Positions 10,901 through 23,293 are shown, numbered from the stretch's first letter. The stretch is DNA of 42,424 nt from Neelides folsomi (GCA_034687125.1 JAQGBZ010000481.1:1-42424); one strand, 5' to 3'. Numbers and translations are program-made. The notes: generated from the letters alone by a model not told the origin.

Positions 10901-13900
10901 GCAGTAAAAGGATATTCATCTCCTAAACGATTCTTGAGCTGAAGAGACGCATTCATTGTCTTGGATGTGTTAAGAGAATAAAGGCGAGCATTAAAGTCAA
11001 ATAACTCAGCTCGAATAAAACATGTAATAAATGCCGAGTAGAGTTTGTAAGTCAAAAGAGGTTCACCTCCTTTGAAAACTCCAAAATAGTCAGTGACCAA
11101 TTTGAACACGTCAGATTCAAAATTTGGATAATTTGGCATTCCAGGATCATTACTGTGATGATTTGGCCCTGGAACATAAAAAACATCTTAATTAGTCGAT
11201 AGGTAAAAAGCTAAATTCTTTCATTAAAGGAATTACTGTGATAAATATGAAAAAGATTGAATTATATATATATATATATTTATATTTAGTTAATTACAGC
11301 TTGCGAGGCATTTCATGGCCGAGAAAAGCCAAGGCGGCATATCCTCATTCTCAGCAGAAGTGAGAACAATTCCATTCTTCCCATTTTGGGTCAAGTTGTG
11401 AGCAATGAATTCACCTCGGATGATCCCTGGGCCATAGAAGGATGTTAACACGTCGCATCCGACGATTCGACTGAATCTGAAAGTTCAATTGTTATAAAAA
11501 TTAATACCACATCTCTTTTGTTGGTTAATTTATAAACTCCATGAATTCCGTTTATATCTTCAAGTTAAAACATTGAACTCTTTCTCAACAATGCCTTAAA
11601 CATCCATACTTATTCTCTTTTTTTCCTCTTGATATAGAAAAACATTTTACCTTTGAATGAAGACTTGTTCCCAAATCCTATAAATCATTTCCATTTCCAC
11701 CAGTTTCACAATGACATAGAAATTTCCCGTGGAAGCTCCACTTCCTTTGCCAATTGATTCCGTATATGAAGCAACCTTTTGAGTCTCATTCTTCTCTTCT
11801 GGTTCTTTCTTCTTCTCTCCCTCATTCACTTCGTGGTTATCTCGTAATGAGGCGAGTCTAAAAGTTGAAATATAATTTTCAACCATTGTCGTGATGTTAT
11901 TAAACTTCTATGACATATTTTACATTCATTATACAAAACTCTATAGTATGATTATGACCCTTTTACAACCCCATCATTTGCATTTTGCATATATGAAGTT
12001 GTAAATAAAAAAAAGATTTGAGACTTTGTCAAGATATCGTGTCTTTGAGCATTTTATCATCGAATATAAATCGTTTAAATTAAGGTGTAGGAAGCCATTG
12101 GATGCATCAAAATGTCATTAAAAAGCTTAAAGGAACCGTGAATGCTCCAGACATGGGAAATGGGAAAAACGACCAAGGAGCTCATTTCAACTCCCTTGCA
12201 CGAGAAGGATGAAATGGAAATTGGGAAAATAATGGGGAAGAGGAATGTGAAAATCAATGAGTCGTGTCAGGTGTAAATAGGATCAAATCCACTATTTGTT
12301 TCTCACGTACCAGACAAAAAAGAATATTTTAGATGCATCAAGAGAAAAAATATACTTTGGGCCTTTCAGTTCGTCTCTTAATCTCCAACCCTTCACATCT
12401 CACATTTATTCGTCTCAAAGTAAGTGATTAAAAGACATTTGTTAATAAATTATACGACATGATAATAAAATATGAAATAAAGGATACTTTAATTCAGGTT
12501 ACATTAACCCCTCTTTCCGTGTTTCATTTTTGTAATGTCTTTTGTTTAATATTATGGTCTATAATAACTATTAATAATACATAATGTTGCATAAATGCAT
12601 TTAAATTCCTATATTCCTTTAACTTTTAACCCCACTCTGTCATAATCATAAATTATGAAGAATCATGAAGAATCCACATGATAAGCATTGAGCGAGAAAA
12701 CGTAAATGCGAATGTGGCATATAAGCGAAAGTAGAATTGCAACCACACTGATTCCTGCGTTTTCCAACCGCTCCTTCCTAAACCATTCAAAGCTTTAATC
12801 ATTTATTTTGTCAAAATTGTTGGATCAATTTTTTAAATTCTTTATACATTTCCGATAATTAATCTTCACCAGGTTAGAGAAGCGTAATAAGGAAATGGCA
12901 GACGTGAACGTGAACGTGAACTTGGGAGGAAACGACGGAGAAATTGATAAAAATGATCCAAAGAATTTGCAAGAATTGACTCAATACGTATGACTTCATA
13001 TTCCTATACTAAACTTTTAACTTAAATAAAAATAAATTATAACTTGCTTACAGTTAGCTACTTTAGCTGGTGAATTTTTAATAATTCCATTCATTTCGAT
13101 TCATATGTAATGAAAATGATACATTTGATACTTTAGGTCCAAATTCTTCTTCAGAACATGCAGGACAAATTCCAAGTGATGTCTGATCAAATTCTCAACC
13201 GCATTGATGACATGGGGAATCGAATTGACGATTTGGAGAAGAACATCGCTGACCTAATGACTCAAGCAGGTGGACCAACCGGGTCTTTTGATGCTGGGGC
13301 AGGAGGAGATGCACGTTAATTTTCCTAACATTTCCTAATTGTCTTTCTGTGTTTTTGTTCATTATCTTATCTTTTATATTCAGGATAATTTAGTCTCACT
13401 TGTCATGATCATTGATTATGATATAATTAAATTACGTTTGTTTATTTGTTACCTTTTAAATACTGGATTTAAAATTAATTTACCCATTTACAATATATTA
13501 TTCAATTGTTATGATCCTTTTGTGACTTATTACGTCTATTACACTATTTGTTAAATCTTATTTTTTTCTTAATTAAATCGTTAAATAAACAAATTTTTTC
13601 TTCGATTTTGTAAATAGGCTAAATAAGCATAGCCACAGCCACTTACAATTTGTATTAATATGCATTCGATTTAAATGCAACTTATTGTTAATGCTTATCG
13701 AGTTCAAAATTTTGAATCTGTAGTGAAAATGTTCTTAAATGTATGAATGAATGTTTAGCCTAATTATGATACCCGAGTGTCAGTGTTCACAATTTTGACT
13801 GGGATGAATCACTCTTTTTGAATTAATAATAATGCATTTTGAATAAATTAAACAATAAACAAAAATATGTTTCGTTATTTTATGCATGTGAGAAGATATC

Positions 13901-14634
13901 CTATAATTTAGATAGTAGATGATTATGATTAGATTAAAAGGGGAAGATTTCATTTACCTGTAAATCTGCCCATTGTCTTTGAAATCCGATTCTTTGAGCC
14001 CATCGAGAGAATTTGAAGTAACGAGTGATGCAAGTTGTGGGCTGGAACTTCCATTCTCATTTTGAACTCTGGTGCTATTGACATGGACGAAAATCCCAAC
14101 TTTGTAAAATTTTTGAAGAAGAGCAAGGGCTTGCTTCCTTGTGATCCCTTCGTCAAATCGCTTCTGAAGTTCGGCGTGGAACCAAGTTATTGCCCCGGCC
14201 GCCTCGAACGAATTCTCATGACTTTTGAACTTGAGCCGATTCTTTCCGAGAGGAACTCCATTTCGGAATATTGCGACTGCTTCCAACCACTAAAATAATT
14301 ACACCATTGCATCTTTACTTGATTCACAATATAATTTTTAATTTTTATATACCTTTTATAAAAACCATAAAAATTCATTGTATTGTACTTATCTAATGAA
14401 TTAATCATTAAAAATATTATGAAATGTTTTCTTAATTTCTCAACAGTAAGAGTTAAATAATCCACATAAATAATTTTTTTATAAAAATTATATTTTTATA
14501 AAATTATTTACATAAAAATATTATAGGAGTTGAACTACTCCAAAACTGCTTATACATAATATATAAATTGTTAGTTTACTTACCAATTTGGTTGCTCTGT
14601 ATGGTTCTCTGTAATTCTCTCCATTTTGATTCAT
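7946..14634 (-). CDS. DEPDC1: DEP domain-containing protein 1
   Basis: Eight exons, minus strand: 14584-14634, 13958-14289, 11651-11857, 11298-11476, 9786-11168, 9533-9702, 9082-9453, 7946-8065, giving 937 aa. It starts [17 protein letters not shown], matching the PYRATKLW start of DEPDC1; exon 2 is the DEP domain; exons 4-5 hold the RhoGAP-like region ([16 protein letters not shown], then [10 protein letters not shown] and [10 protein letters not shown], matching the vertebrate protein). Exon 5 continues into a long Ser-rich low-complexity linker. Exon 6 has [20 protein letters not shown] and the final exons [14 protein letters not shown], both conserved C-terminal blocks. DEPDC1 proteins are linked to cell-cycle and transcriptional control; the RhoGAP-like part is generally considered inactive. 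Intron 2 hosts HSBP1 and intron 7 a Helitron scrap. Confidence 0.92.
8690..8913 (+). mobile_element. Helitron protein fragment (Helitron-like N domain)
   Basis: In the last DEPDC1 intron, on the opposite strand, the frame reads [14 protein letters not shown], then [20 protein letters not shown] and [10 protein letters not shown]. This matches the Helitron replicase N-terminal block (family pattern: S-S-F-x-G-G-x-R, then Q-x-x-x-D-A-M, then Y-G-x-P-D-L-F). A stop follows at 8912 and no helicase part is present. The surrounding 8200-8690 may be degraded element DNA. Relic only. Confidence 0.6.
11858..13957. other. DEPDC1 intron 2, host of HSBP1
   Basis: This 2.1-kb intron is the site of the nested + strand gene at 12895-13319. 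The part upstream of it (about 12300-12890) should hold the HSBP1 promoter and 5' UTR: a donor-like CAAAGTAAGT at about 12416 and the acceptor CACCAG at about 12872 suggest a 5' UTR intron. 13320-13957 holds the HSBP1 3' UTR, with an AATAAA at 13584, and nothing else I can name. Confidence 0.5.
12895..13319 (+). CDS. HSBP1: Heat shock factor-binding protein 1
   Basis: Two exons, 12895-12987 and 13137-13319, giving 91 aa. The conserved core [17 protein letters not shown] and [17 protein letters not shown] is nearly identical to human HSBP1 and forms its trimeric coiled coil. HSBP1 binds the trimerisation region of HSF1 and dampens the heat-shock response; it is also tied to WASH complex assembly. 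The N-terminus has an unusual VNVNVNLGG stretch that is longer than in vertebrates. The gene lies wholly inside DEPDC1 intron 2 on the opposite strand. Probable poly(A) signal at 13584. Confidence 0.95.
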
Positions 14635-15295
14635 AGCTCAATTAGTTTAATTGTGAAAAACTTTAAAACTTTGTTGAATGAGTATTTATATATTATTAAA
14701 GTTAGTCGTGGTCGTGAGCAAGGTTGTGAAATAAAATGAAGGAAGTGGTTTTGTCGTTTTGTTGACGTTGTCCGGTTGTCCGTTGGTTTCGTGATGCCGC
14801 GATGGATTTTGAATGGTAAGGTGTGGGAAAGGAAAATCGGGAAACTTGCGACAATTCTTCTTCTTCGCATCGCGACCGTATCGATCGACGGGGCCAACAG
14901 AGAATCCTCCTCAACGACAACTTCACAAACAAACTTGAGACACCTCAAACACAACAAAATTGTTCTCATCTTAAAGCTAATTGGTGTGACAGGTCAATTC
15001 CCAACTTGTTCTTCCCAACAATTCTCAAGTTGGTAAAAACAATTAGTTTCGACGAAACATACAAGTCGTTTGTCACTCGCCACTTGTCCTCCAAAATGTG
15101 GTGAAATTGCGGTTTTGAACAGCTTGAGCCGGAAGGTGAGGAATCAACTCACAATGAAACCTGTGTGAGTCTGCATTAAATTATCCAATTGAGTTAAAAT
15201 AAAATAAGTCTTGTGATCTTTACTGTGTTTTCCCAGTTGACATTCTCATCAATCACTATTATAACGTTACTTTTGTTTTAGGAAGGAATAATTAA
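14635..15295. promoter_or_regulatory. Divergent intergenic region between DEPDC1 and BBIP1
   Basis: About 660 bp separates the two start codons, so a shared bidirectional promoter is likely. On the BBIP1 side a donor (GGAAGGTGAGG, about 15135) and the acceptor TTGTTTTAG ending at about 15281 outline a noncoding first exon and a 5' UTR intron. Longer open frames here on both strands show no family resemblance and look fortuitous. Confidence 0.5.
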
Positions 15296-15505
15296 ATGGA
15301 GACAGAGCCCAGTAGTTCAAAGCGCGGAGTGAAAGAAACGCTCCCGAAGCGTGGATATCTTCATTATGAGGACTCTCTCACTTTTGTATTGTGCAAACCG
15401 AAGCTTCTTCCTCTCAAATCCTTCAACATGGACAAGTTTGAGAAAATTCAAAAAGAAGTTATTGAAAGAGCCAAGAAGTCCATTGATGCAGACAACTTGG
15501 ATTAA
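15296..15505 (+). CDS. BBIP1: BBSome-interacting protein 1
   Basis: A single coding exon, 69 aa. The segment [20 protein letters not shown] followed by [11 protein letters not shown] aligns with the core of human BBIP1/BBIP10 (EVLPKQG, then [12 protein letters not shown]), followed by a basic helix. BBIP1 is the smallest BBSome subunit, needed for assembly of this ciliary trafficking coat; it has also been linked to microtubule acetylation. Its size is normal for the family. An acceptor at about 15281 lies 15 nt before the ATG, so the first exon is noncoding. Confidence 0.88.
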   Translation: METEPSSSKRGVKETLPKRGYLHYEDSLTFVLCKPKLLPLKSFNMDKFEKIQKEVIERAKKSIDADNLD

Positions 15506-17138
15506 TTCACCTTATATGGCACACTAAAGTTCTTGTAATTACACCCCAATGGACCAATTGATTCTTATGATGAGGATAGAAGAATATGCAAAAATTATCA
15601 TTCATTCGATCTGTGACACATCACAACATTCCTTGTCTTATGCCAATATTACCAGGATAAATGATTATGAGATTAGAATGAAAATCTTCTTATCTCTTCC
15701 ATTGCTCCATTAATCCTCTTCTCTAATTAATACCTTTGATAACAATTAAACAACTTGTAATTAAAGATCTTGTTCCTCATTTTTATGTGCTAAATAGTCG
15801 TTTATTAATCCATTTAAACTTTATGTCTCTATCCCGGTTATTTGGTTCATTTTAATAATAATAAAAAACTAGACAAAGGAATAAATAATAACAAAGTTGC
15901 ATCAAACATGAATGACAAAATGTGACTATTGTTAAAATAATAATAAACACGTTTTTTTGATTGTTGGATTATAACTTTATTGCATGCATCTACTAATAAA
16001 ATAAGCCCATCATTCATGCATGGATTCATTCTTTTATTCATTTCCACTTTCTGACTCATGCTTGTAATAAGGGAGTAATCGGCATGTAATTTACTTATAC
16101 AGCTTCTGGTTCATTACAGCAGGTCTAAATGAATCGTACTTAAATGCATTTGATATTACATAATGTTTTTTGTTGTCTAGACGGAACGAATATCCTGTGT
16201 GTAGAAACCCGGTCGGGAGAGTTTCTGTGAGAAAAGCAAGTGAAGTGTAAAATCCGTGCGATGGATTCAGAGCCTCCGAGAGTGTGAGCATAATAGGAGT
16301 TGAACATTGAAGCTGAACAGCTTTGATTTTTCATTTGCCATATGTTTTCCCACCGTTTCCTCCTCACCTGCTGTTGCTTTTCGGAAGGAGGAAATTAGGG
16401 TAAAATCCATCGACTCCCTTCCACCCATTGTCTTCTCTGTTCTTCTTAATCTTCCCTTTTCCCAATCTGTGCCCCATCCCACCCAAACTTACCTTCTGAT
16501 TCCTACATTTAACTTTATCTCCAGTACCACTCTTTTAAGAGAGGAAAAAAGGGGAAGTGAAATGTGTACTAAAAGCACGCCTACATACATTATTATCAAC
16601 AATTGCTTTTATATATATTTCCTCCTCTCATTCTCTCTTCTGTCTCAAACACACGACTTCTCAAGTTCTTAACAAGTACTTTAGGAAACATCCACCTTAA
16701 TCTTCCCCCTTGCCCAAACATGAAATGGACGTCGTAAATAGCAGAGTGATCTCATTGGGAGAAAAAACACCACAAGAAAGACTCTAACTACCCATTGTTG
16801 TCCATCAAATGAAACGAAGGAGTTGAAAGAAGGAGCTAATAAACTCCGTCGCGAGATTCTAATATGAAGATATCATGTGATGCACTTTTTCATTTTGCAG
16901 AGTGACATGACATTTGAACGGAAAAGACCATGGTTGTGAGAGTTAAGAATAAGAATAGAAGACCAAAGGTCAAGACATCTCAAAGAGAGTAAAAGGGAAA
17001 TTAAAGAGTCGATTATAGACCTTTATAAATAACTTAAACAACCTACTTATCTTCTTTACGTGTTAAGGCCATTTTTGTTGAAGGAGCAAAGGCGGGTCTA
17101 ATAGCATTATTAGCCTTTTACTTCTGCCACCAAGGGTC
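15506..17138. other. Gene-poor stretch downstream of BBIP1
   Basis: About 1.6 kb. The first few hundred bases should include the BBIP1 3' UTR. Several open frames up to about 120 codons are present but show no domain, no splice-consistent partner and low-complexity composition, so I do not call them. Nothing else recognised. Confidence 0.4.
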
Positions 17139-17948
17139 GGGAGTGCCCTGCAGCATCGAAAACAATAGCATCGAATACTAAACATTTCCATCTAAAACTA
17201 AAGGATCTAAAGGCATAAGGATCGACATACAAAAGAATCTAAACATTAAAGGATCGATTTGTTAAAGGGTCGAAACACTAAAGCATCGATTGATTTTTTG
17301 ATCGAATGCCAATAGGATTTAAATTTTGAGTATTTGATTTTTGTTTAAAAATACAACCATTAACAAAATTATTGACAAATGAATTGATTCCATATTGATT
17401 TCATACCCCAAGATATATTTACTGTATAATTGGAAGTAATCCCTATTCTGGGTATTCCATGAACACAATAAAACTATACTCTAAAATAACGATTTAAGAA
17501 CATTAAATTGAAATGTAATTAATATATAATAAATAAAAGTTTTACTTAATTAATAACAAAATCATCGATAAAAGGGTGACTTTAAAAATTGTTTTCGTGT
17601 AATTAAAAAATTGTTAAATAAAAATAAAGGTCAGTAAATAAAAAAGAAAAGCCATTAAAAAATAATAATCAAAAGGTAACTAAAAGATAGGTAAGGTAAG
17701 ATTGTTCTTTTACATATAGGTAAGCACAATGAAATTTGTATTAAGGTTCCTACATTTTTGGAGCTGTAATTGTATTCGGAAATTATTAGATCCTATTGGC
17801 ATTCGATCAAAAAATCAATCGATGCTTTAGTGTTTCGATCCTTATATGCTTTGATCCTTTTATATGTAGATGCTTTTGTTTTAGATGCTTTTGTTTTAGA
17901 TGCTTTAGTATTTAGATGCTTTGGTTTTCGATGCTCCATGGCCTTCCC
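17139..17948. mobile_element. 810-bp foldback MITE with 9-bp target duplication, copy 1
   Basis: The element starts GGGAGTGCCC and ends GGCCTTCCC and is flanked by a perfect 9-bp direct repeat CCAAGGGTC (17130-17138 and 17949-17957). The arms, about 150-190 bp, are inverted copies of each other and are built of degenerate short units such as GATGCTTTAG, TTTCGATCC and GATCCTTTTA. A 9-bp duplication fits a Mutator-like (MULE) element; no transposase frame is present. A relative lies at 25648-25970. Confidence 0.85.
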
Positions 17949-20900
17949 CCAAGGGTCAACTATAAACTACGCTTCTCAAATTATTATTCTTTATTATTGC
18001 ATTATCAGTTCAAGGTGTGTTTAGGATAATAAGAACTTTCTTCTAGTTTAATTTTTATAATACTGTATAGTCCATATACTATACACAGTTCAATAATATC
18101 AGATATTGTATTTACAGAAATGCTTAAAACTTTGTTAATATAAAGAAAGTTAACTAAATTAAATACTCCTAACCATTTTACTTACTTAAAGTTAGATATA
18201 GTAGTGTAATGAGTTTTATTATACAAACAGTTTCATATCATTATTTATCATAATATGCAAACACTGAGGTTAATTCAGAAGAGTACTTCAACTAACTATC
18301 TTATTGTTTTAATTTATCGTTGCAAGAATGTATTACAACCATGGCCGCGTCAATTTTATGATATGGCAGCTCTAGGAGAGTTCGCATTAATTGTTCCCCT
18401 TGTTAGAGAGGGAAATAATAATAAAAACCATTGTGTAAAATATGGAGCAAATAAGGAGTGGCCAGTAGGAAAGGCTCGTCGTCACTTGGAGCATTAGTGG
18501 GAGAGTGTCGTTGTAAGGGCGAGGGGATTATGAACCTAATCTCACACCGAAGGGTAGAAGACTTGTCTTCGAGGAAGAGTGGCAAGTGTGAGGTTTTAGG
18601 GCTTGAGGTGGAGCACTCTGATTCCATCTCGAATCTCCCTACGATCGTCTTGTAAAAAAACGGGGAGACAGAGGAAGGGATCGTAAATGGAGGGCACATT
18701 GGAAAAGTGACTCTACGAGTCATCCATACAATCAGGTCTTACTGTAGACCATGAATTCTCATAGAGAACGAAAGAATCGATTTAAAAGTCCTCATGCAAT
18801 CAAAGGTAGTTAACGCTCGTTGAATAGAGGAAAACCTTTTGAGCCCAACAATTGCTAAACCCTTTTTCTATTCAAATGCCCATGTGCGTATTTTCATTAT
18901 TTACATACACAGGTGGCTGTTACCCTTTTCCACCATCAATGGGGAATAACAAGTGGTTTTTAAAGAATCATAGCCGTATGTAATTAGCCATATTTTGGAA
19001 TTTCATTAGGAATATAATGGTTATAATTAAAAGGCTCGGGAGTTCCGCAAATTCCTGTGCTTTTGGAATTAAAGTCTCAAAGGTTGGGAACATGACGACT
19101 CTTACGGAGGTTAACAAATCTTTCCAAATAAATGATAGTAATTCTCATTCGAATGAAAACCTACATTCGTATGTAAAACCTGTAAGAAACTGCGGAAAAA
19201 ATACTTTATCATTAGAGTTCATGTTCATTTTTTCCCTGTAGGACACATATTTGGTGAAGATTGCCAGCGTGTTATGTATGGACGTTTGTATGTGTAAAGG
19301 TAAACATAAAAGATTCATCTCATCCACACACACAATCCGTTCTCTTCGCCGCCCATTTATTCTCCTCTGCCGTGTAATTAGGATGAGGCTCCTTCGTGAA
19401 TCTATGAAGCCGAAGTACGTAATACAAAGTATGCAATAATCTTATTCAAACTTCGCTTATTCATTTGGCTATGGAATATAAAGGATATAAAACCAGGGGG
19501 CTTTAAATGACCAAACCCAGGATTGAATATCCCTTGACTTCTCTATAGACCCAAAGGAGGGAAAACGAGGTCCGGCGGGGAGGGAAAAAAAGCTACAACG
19601 GCGCTCGGCCGTCTCTTGTAAAAGTCTTTTACGACGGCGAGTCCTTGAGGGGAACTTACCTACAAAGAGAAAAAACGAATCTTGTATAGGTTCGTGCTCG
19701 CGTAATGACTCCCCAGTCACTATTACATTAATAGGGTTCTGGTTTGTCTATAGGAGAAGATTGATGATTCTCCTGGCTCGGCCCGTGATTTGGAGAATCA
19801 CATGTTGGTTGTAAGAGAGTAAAAAAGAAGGTTGTAAGCATCCGGAGGAAGTTGAGTTTCCAAGGTGGAGACCCTTACGGCAAACCGTCCCACGGGAAAA
19901 ACATTTAAATCTCCCCTTTGCAACAACACAATACCCTTTTCTTCTTCTCTTCATTCCCTTGCCCTTGAAAATCCGACGGGGAGACCGAGGGACACAATAG
20001 AGGTACCATCGTCATATCCCTTATATCCATCTTACTCTCTCCAGACTTGTACCTTTAAATAAACTAACTTTATATGACTAGTTATACAATGCACATATTC
20101 TTATATAAAATGTATACCATATATCTAACTTGAAGTTACATATACTTTAGAAATGAATACAAACTGCCATGTTCAAGGAATATACGAGTAATATTTATTT
20201 AGTATATGGCTTGTGTGTGTGTATGACTTGTGGAATATGCATCTTTTTCAATAGTGAGTCAAGTATACCAAAGTGGTACTTGGAACCACTTTATCCATTA
20301 GTGGCATATGAAAGCTTTTATAAGATGAGGATGATAACGTAAGCTCGGTTGTTGGTCCAAGGAACTCTTGAGCTCAAATTTTAGCCTGTGTAGTTGTGAA
20401 TAAAAGGGCTACATAAGAAAGGAGCATATGAGTATTATAACATATATGTAGTTCTCCGTATGTGCCTTTCGTCCACCCCTGAGACTCTTTTCATTATTGT
20501 TATGGATAGAAGTTTGCCCTCGAGTGGGTCGTGTTGGGCGATGGAGGGATTTTCTTAGGACGGAGGGAGTGAAGAGATTTGGAGTTAACAGGTGAGGTGG
20601 ACGAGGGAGGCGACTTACCTCTCTACGGCAAGGGGAACTCCCCAACACACCTGCTCCTCTTCCTTCAGCGTCCCTCTAAACGCCATTTCTAACCTGTGGG
20701 TCGAGAAAGTAGGAATAGCCCAAACTCCCCTCTGTCCCATTTCACAATTTCTCAATCCCAATCAATTCCGGAAGTAACAGAGGAACATCTTCCGTCCTCT
20801 CCACCATTCTCTCTTTATTCTCCCCATCATTTCAAGCACCAAAGTGAGGATCCGGTTGGAAGTGGAGAGTTTTGAACTCTGTGTGTATTATATATGTACT

Positions 20901-21552
20901 GTTACCTTCTTGGTTCTACCCTCGAGTTAACTCATTTGAACCTCATATCCTCACATTCATCTCCACATGTCCCGGTTCCCCATACACCACAGAATTATTA
21001 CGGACCAATCCACAGAATTGAATCAACATTTTTGATAAATCTGCAGTTGACTTCAATTTGAATATTTTATCTAAAACATCTGTCCAACACTTCAAAAGCC
21101 ATCAACAAAGTGAATGGGAGTTAAAGTGAAGATGACAGAAATGAAAGTTGAATTGTGAAGTGAAGTAAAAGTACAATCTGTGCATTGAATTCAATACATT
21201 CAACAAAGTACCCTTTAACAGTACACACATTGTTAACTATCTGTATTTACACACAAGGAGCAAACCATAAAGCCCATATTGAAGAATATTGGATTACGAA
21301 AATAACCCAGCAATAAACGGATCTGGTTAAGAATCTCCAACTGACAGGAAAATTGAACACATTGAATCTCAGTCATCGTCGCGTGTGTGTATTTGAGTTG
21401 ATTTGATAAAGATCACATATCCATATTCATTACAATTCTCATTAAAAACATCAAGGGGGGATCGAGAGAGATAAACGCTTATTGAATCCAATTTGTAATT
21501 TTTATGTTGTGATAAGACTCTGAATACAAATGGCCCGTTTCCTCACCTCCTT
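17949..21552. other. Gene-poor, partly GC-richer stretch upstream of the USP gene
   Basis: No gene recognised over 3.6 kb. From about 18300 to 21000 base composition is visibly less AT-rich, with G- and C-runs (for example around 19550-19650 and 20500-20700). Open frames of 60-106 codons occur on both strands, but none shows a known domain. It could include the promoter, 5' UTR exons or an unseen first coding exon of the gene starting at 21553, or a noncoding RNA. Confidence 0.35.
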
Positions 21553-23293
21553 ATGAAAGAGGAAGTGTGTGTTGAAAGGATGGAGTTGTTGACAGAGATC
21601 TCGAGGGCCCTTTACCACCTCGATCTCTTCCGTCGGAACTTCCGGAGCATTTCCCACGCCTGTACCGGAATCGTCCCCAATTGTTCTGAAAAGGACCCTT
21701 GTGTCGTTTCGGCTTTTAAGGTAATTCATTCATTCGAACAATTTTCCAATTAATGCAGCTAATAATAATTAGTTAGATCTGATATGATGCTTAAAAACAG
21801 CTCATGATTCATATTAAGATTAAGAATTAATTGAAAATTAATCGCTTTATCTTTATCATCAATATTTAAGAAATTAATTTTGTTCTCAGGATCTGTTTGA
21901 GTCATTGAGTAAAATGATGCGAGAACCAATATTGGATCCGCCATCGATAGGGAGTTTAATCCATACCAAGCTGAGCTCCCTTCCATTGCAGTACAACCAT
22001 AGAATTTATGTAAGTCGACCATACGCATGTACTTCATGAATAATTATGACATTGGGTCATTTAATGGTTGACTCGAGAGTCGAAAAAATTGAAGCAATTA
22101 GAAAGACGCTCATTTTAATTGAAATGAACAGGAACAGCTTATGGAGACTTTACATGTAAAGTCGACAGGAATGTCGACACCGAACTGTGACACTTGTCCG
22201 ATACATTTACTCTCAACTGAATTCTCCCTCACAAAAGTCTGCCTCACTTGCCGAACAACTTGCCATGTAGAAAGAATTTGCCAGGTATGTTCCATTTTAC
22301 CTGTGGTGTTTTTACCTCACCGCTTTAAATTGCAACTTAAAGATTTTTAAGGGAAAACTAAACATTTTTATTATTGCGAAATGCGAGGTTTAATTCTTAT
22401 TGTACTTGTTTCAGTACGCACATCTCATTGAAACCCCTTGGACAATGTTTAAAGATTACCCAAGTTTTGAGTTTGGACTCAAAACGGCTCTCGACGCAAA
22501 CGAGTTTTGTGTTAAGGTACAAAACAATTATTGTAGTTTACATTAATTGATCATGCAATTTAATCATGCATGCATTGAATTGATTAAATTAAATTGAATC
22601 TCATTATCTATTATGTTAATTTAGCCAAACTGTTTTGGAAATTTGAAAATCTTCCGGTGCCTTCGTGAACCTCCGTCGCTCCTCACATTCAAATTCGCTG
22701 ATTTTCGACTCAATTGCCTCCCAAAGAAAATTTTACCATGTTTGATCTTCGAGTCGAGCTCTTCATGTGAATTGAATATTTCCAGTGTCGTTGTAGTGAA
22801 AGAAGGAAAATACTACGGATGTCTCTTTTTCCATTCGAGACTCAACTTATGGATTTTCTTCGATACTAAACAAGTGATGTTCACCCATAAAGATTTCGAC
22901 GTGGCTAAATTGCACGAATCCCTTGACGGCTACGTCCCACTCTTTGCCTTCTATACCAAAAGTGATCAAAGATTGAATGAAGAGCGGATTTATGAAAATT
23001 GGCCACTTGACACAGACTCGGGTCAAGGGTCGGAGGAACTCTCATCATCTGAATACAGCCAAAAGGAGAGTGTGAACCATGCAGAGCGATTTGCCACAAT
23101 TCGGAAGGGCAGCAAAGGGAAGGGAAGTTTAGGGAATTCAATCTCAGTCCCTGATTTAAGATTCATGACCAAGGATCCTTTAAGTTTGAACAAGAAAGTG
23201 AGTTTCAATTGCGAAGTGACTTTAGTAGACGAAGACGAAGAATATATTCCTCATCCAATATTCCAAAGTGTAATGGAAAGGATGAAACTCTAA
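21553..23293 (+). CDS. Short USP53/54-like ubiquitin hydrolase homologue, probably inactive
   Basis: Five exons: 21553-21720, 21890-22009, 22132-22284, 22415-22516, 22625-23293, giving 403 aa. YHLDLFRRNFRS matches WHLDIFRRSFR just after the Cys box of USP53/USP54, but the NCFLNS-type Cys box itself is absent from this exon. Later blocks follow the USP fold: VCLTCRTTC (zinc-ribbon part), PNCFGNLKIFRCL, and KYYGCLFFHSRLNLWIFFD, where the family's catalytic His position is Tyr (residue ~244). A Ser-rich tail of about 100 aa follows. Family members are usually over 1000 aa. The start is uncertain: the first ATG is used, and an upstream exon with the Cys box could have been missed. Probable poly(A) signal AATAAA at 23476. 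Confidence 0.7.

Noticed and set aside
12075..12257. Minus-strand open frame within DEPDC1 intron 2
   Set aside because: It does not continue the DEPDC1 phase and matches nothing; exon 2 joins exon 3 without it.
14776..15104. Two overlapping + strand open frames of 86-93 codons upstream of BBIP1
   Set aside because: No family resemblance, and they overlap each other and the likely promoter and 5' UTR. BBIP1 begins cleanly at 15296.
16307..16672. 121-codon + strand open frame containing NNCF, superficially like a USP Cys box
   Set aside because: Only the NCF triplet matches; the surrounding residues are low-complexity and there is no splice-consistent link to the USP-like gene.
17139..17948. 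Possible CRISPR-like or minisatellite array because of repeated GATGCTTTAG units
   Set aside because: The units are degenerate and irregularly spaced, and are arranged as two inverted arms bounded by a 9-bp duplication, which is a transposon structure.
18255..18723. Open frames of 65-106 codons on both strands
   Set aside because: Overlapping frames on opposite strands in a GC-richer area, with no domain, partner exon or homologue that I recognise.
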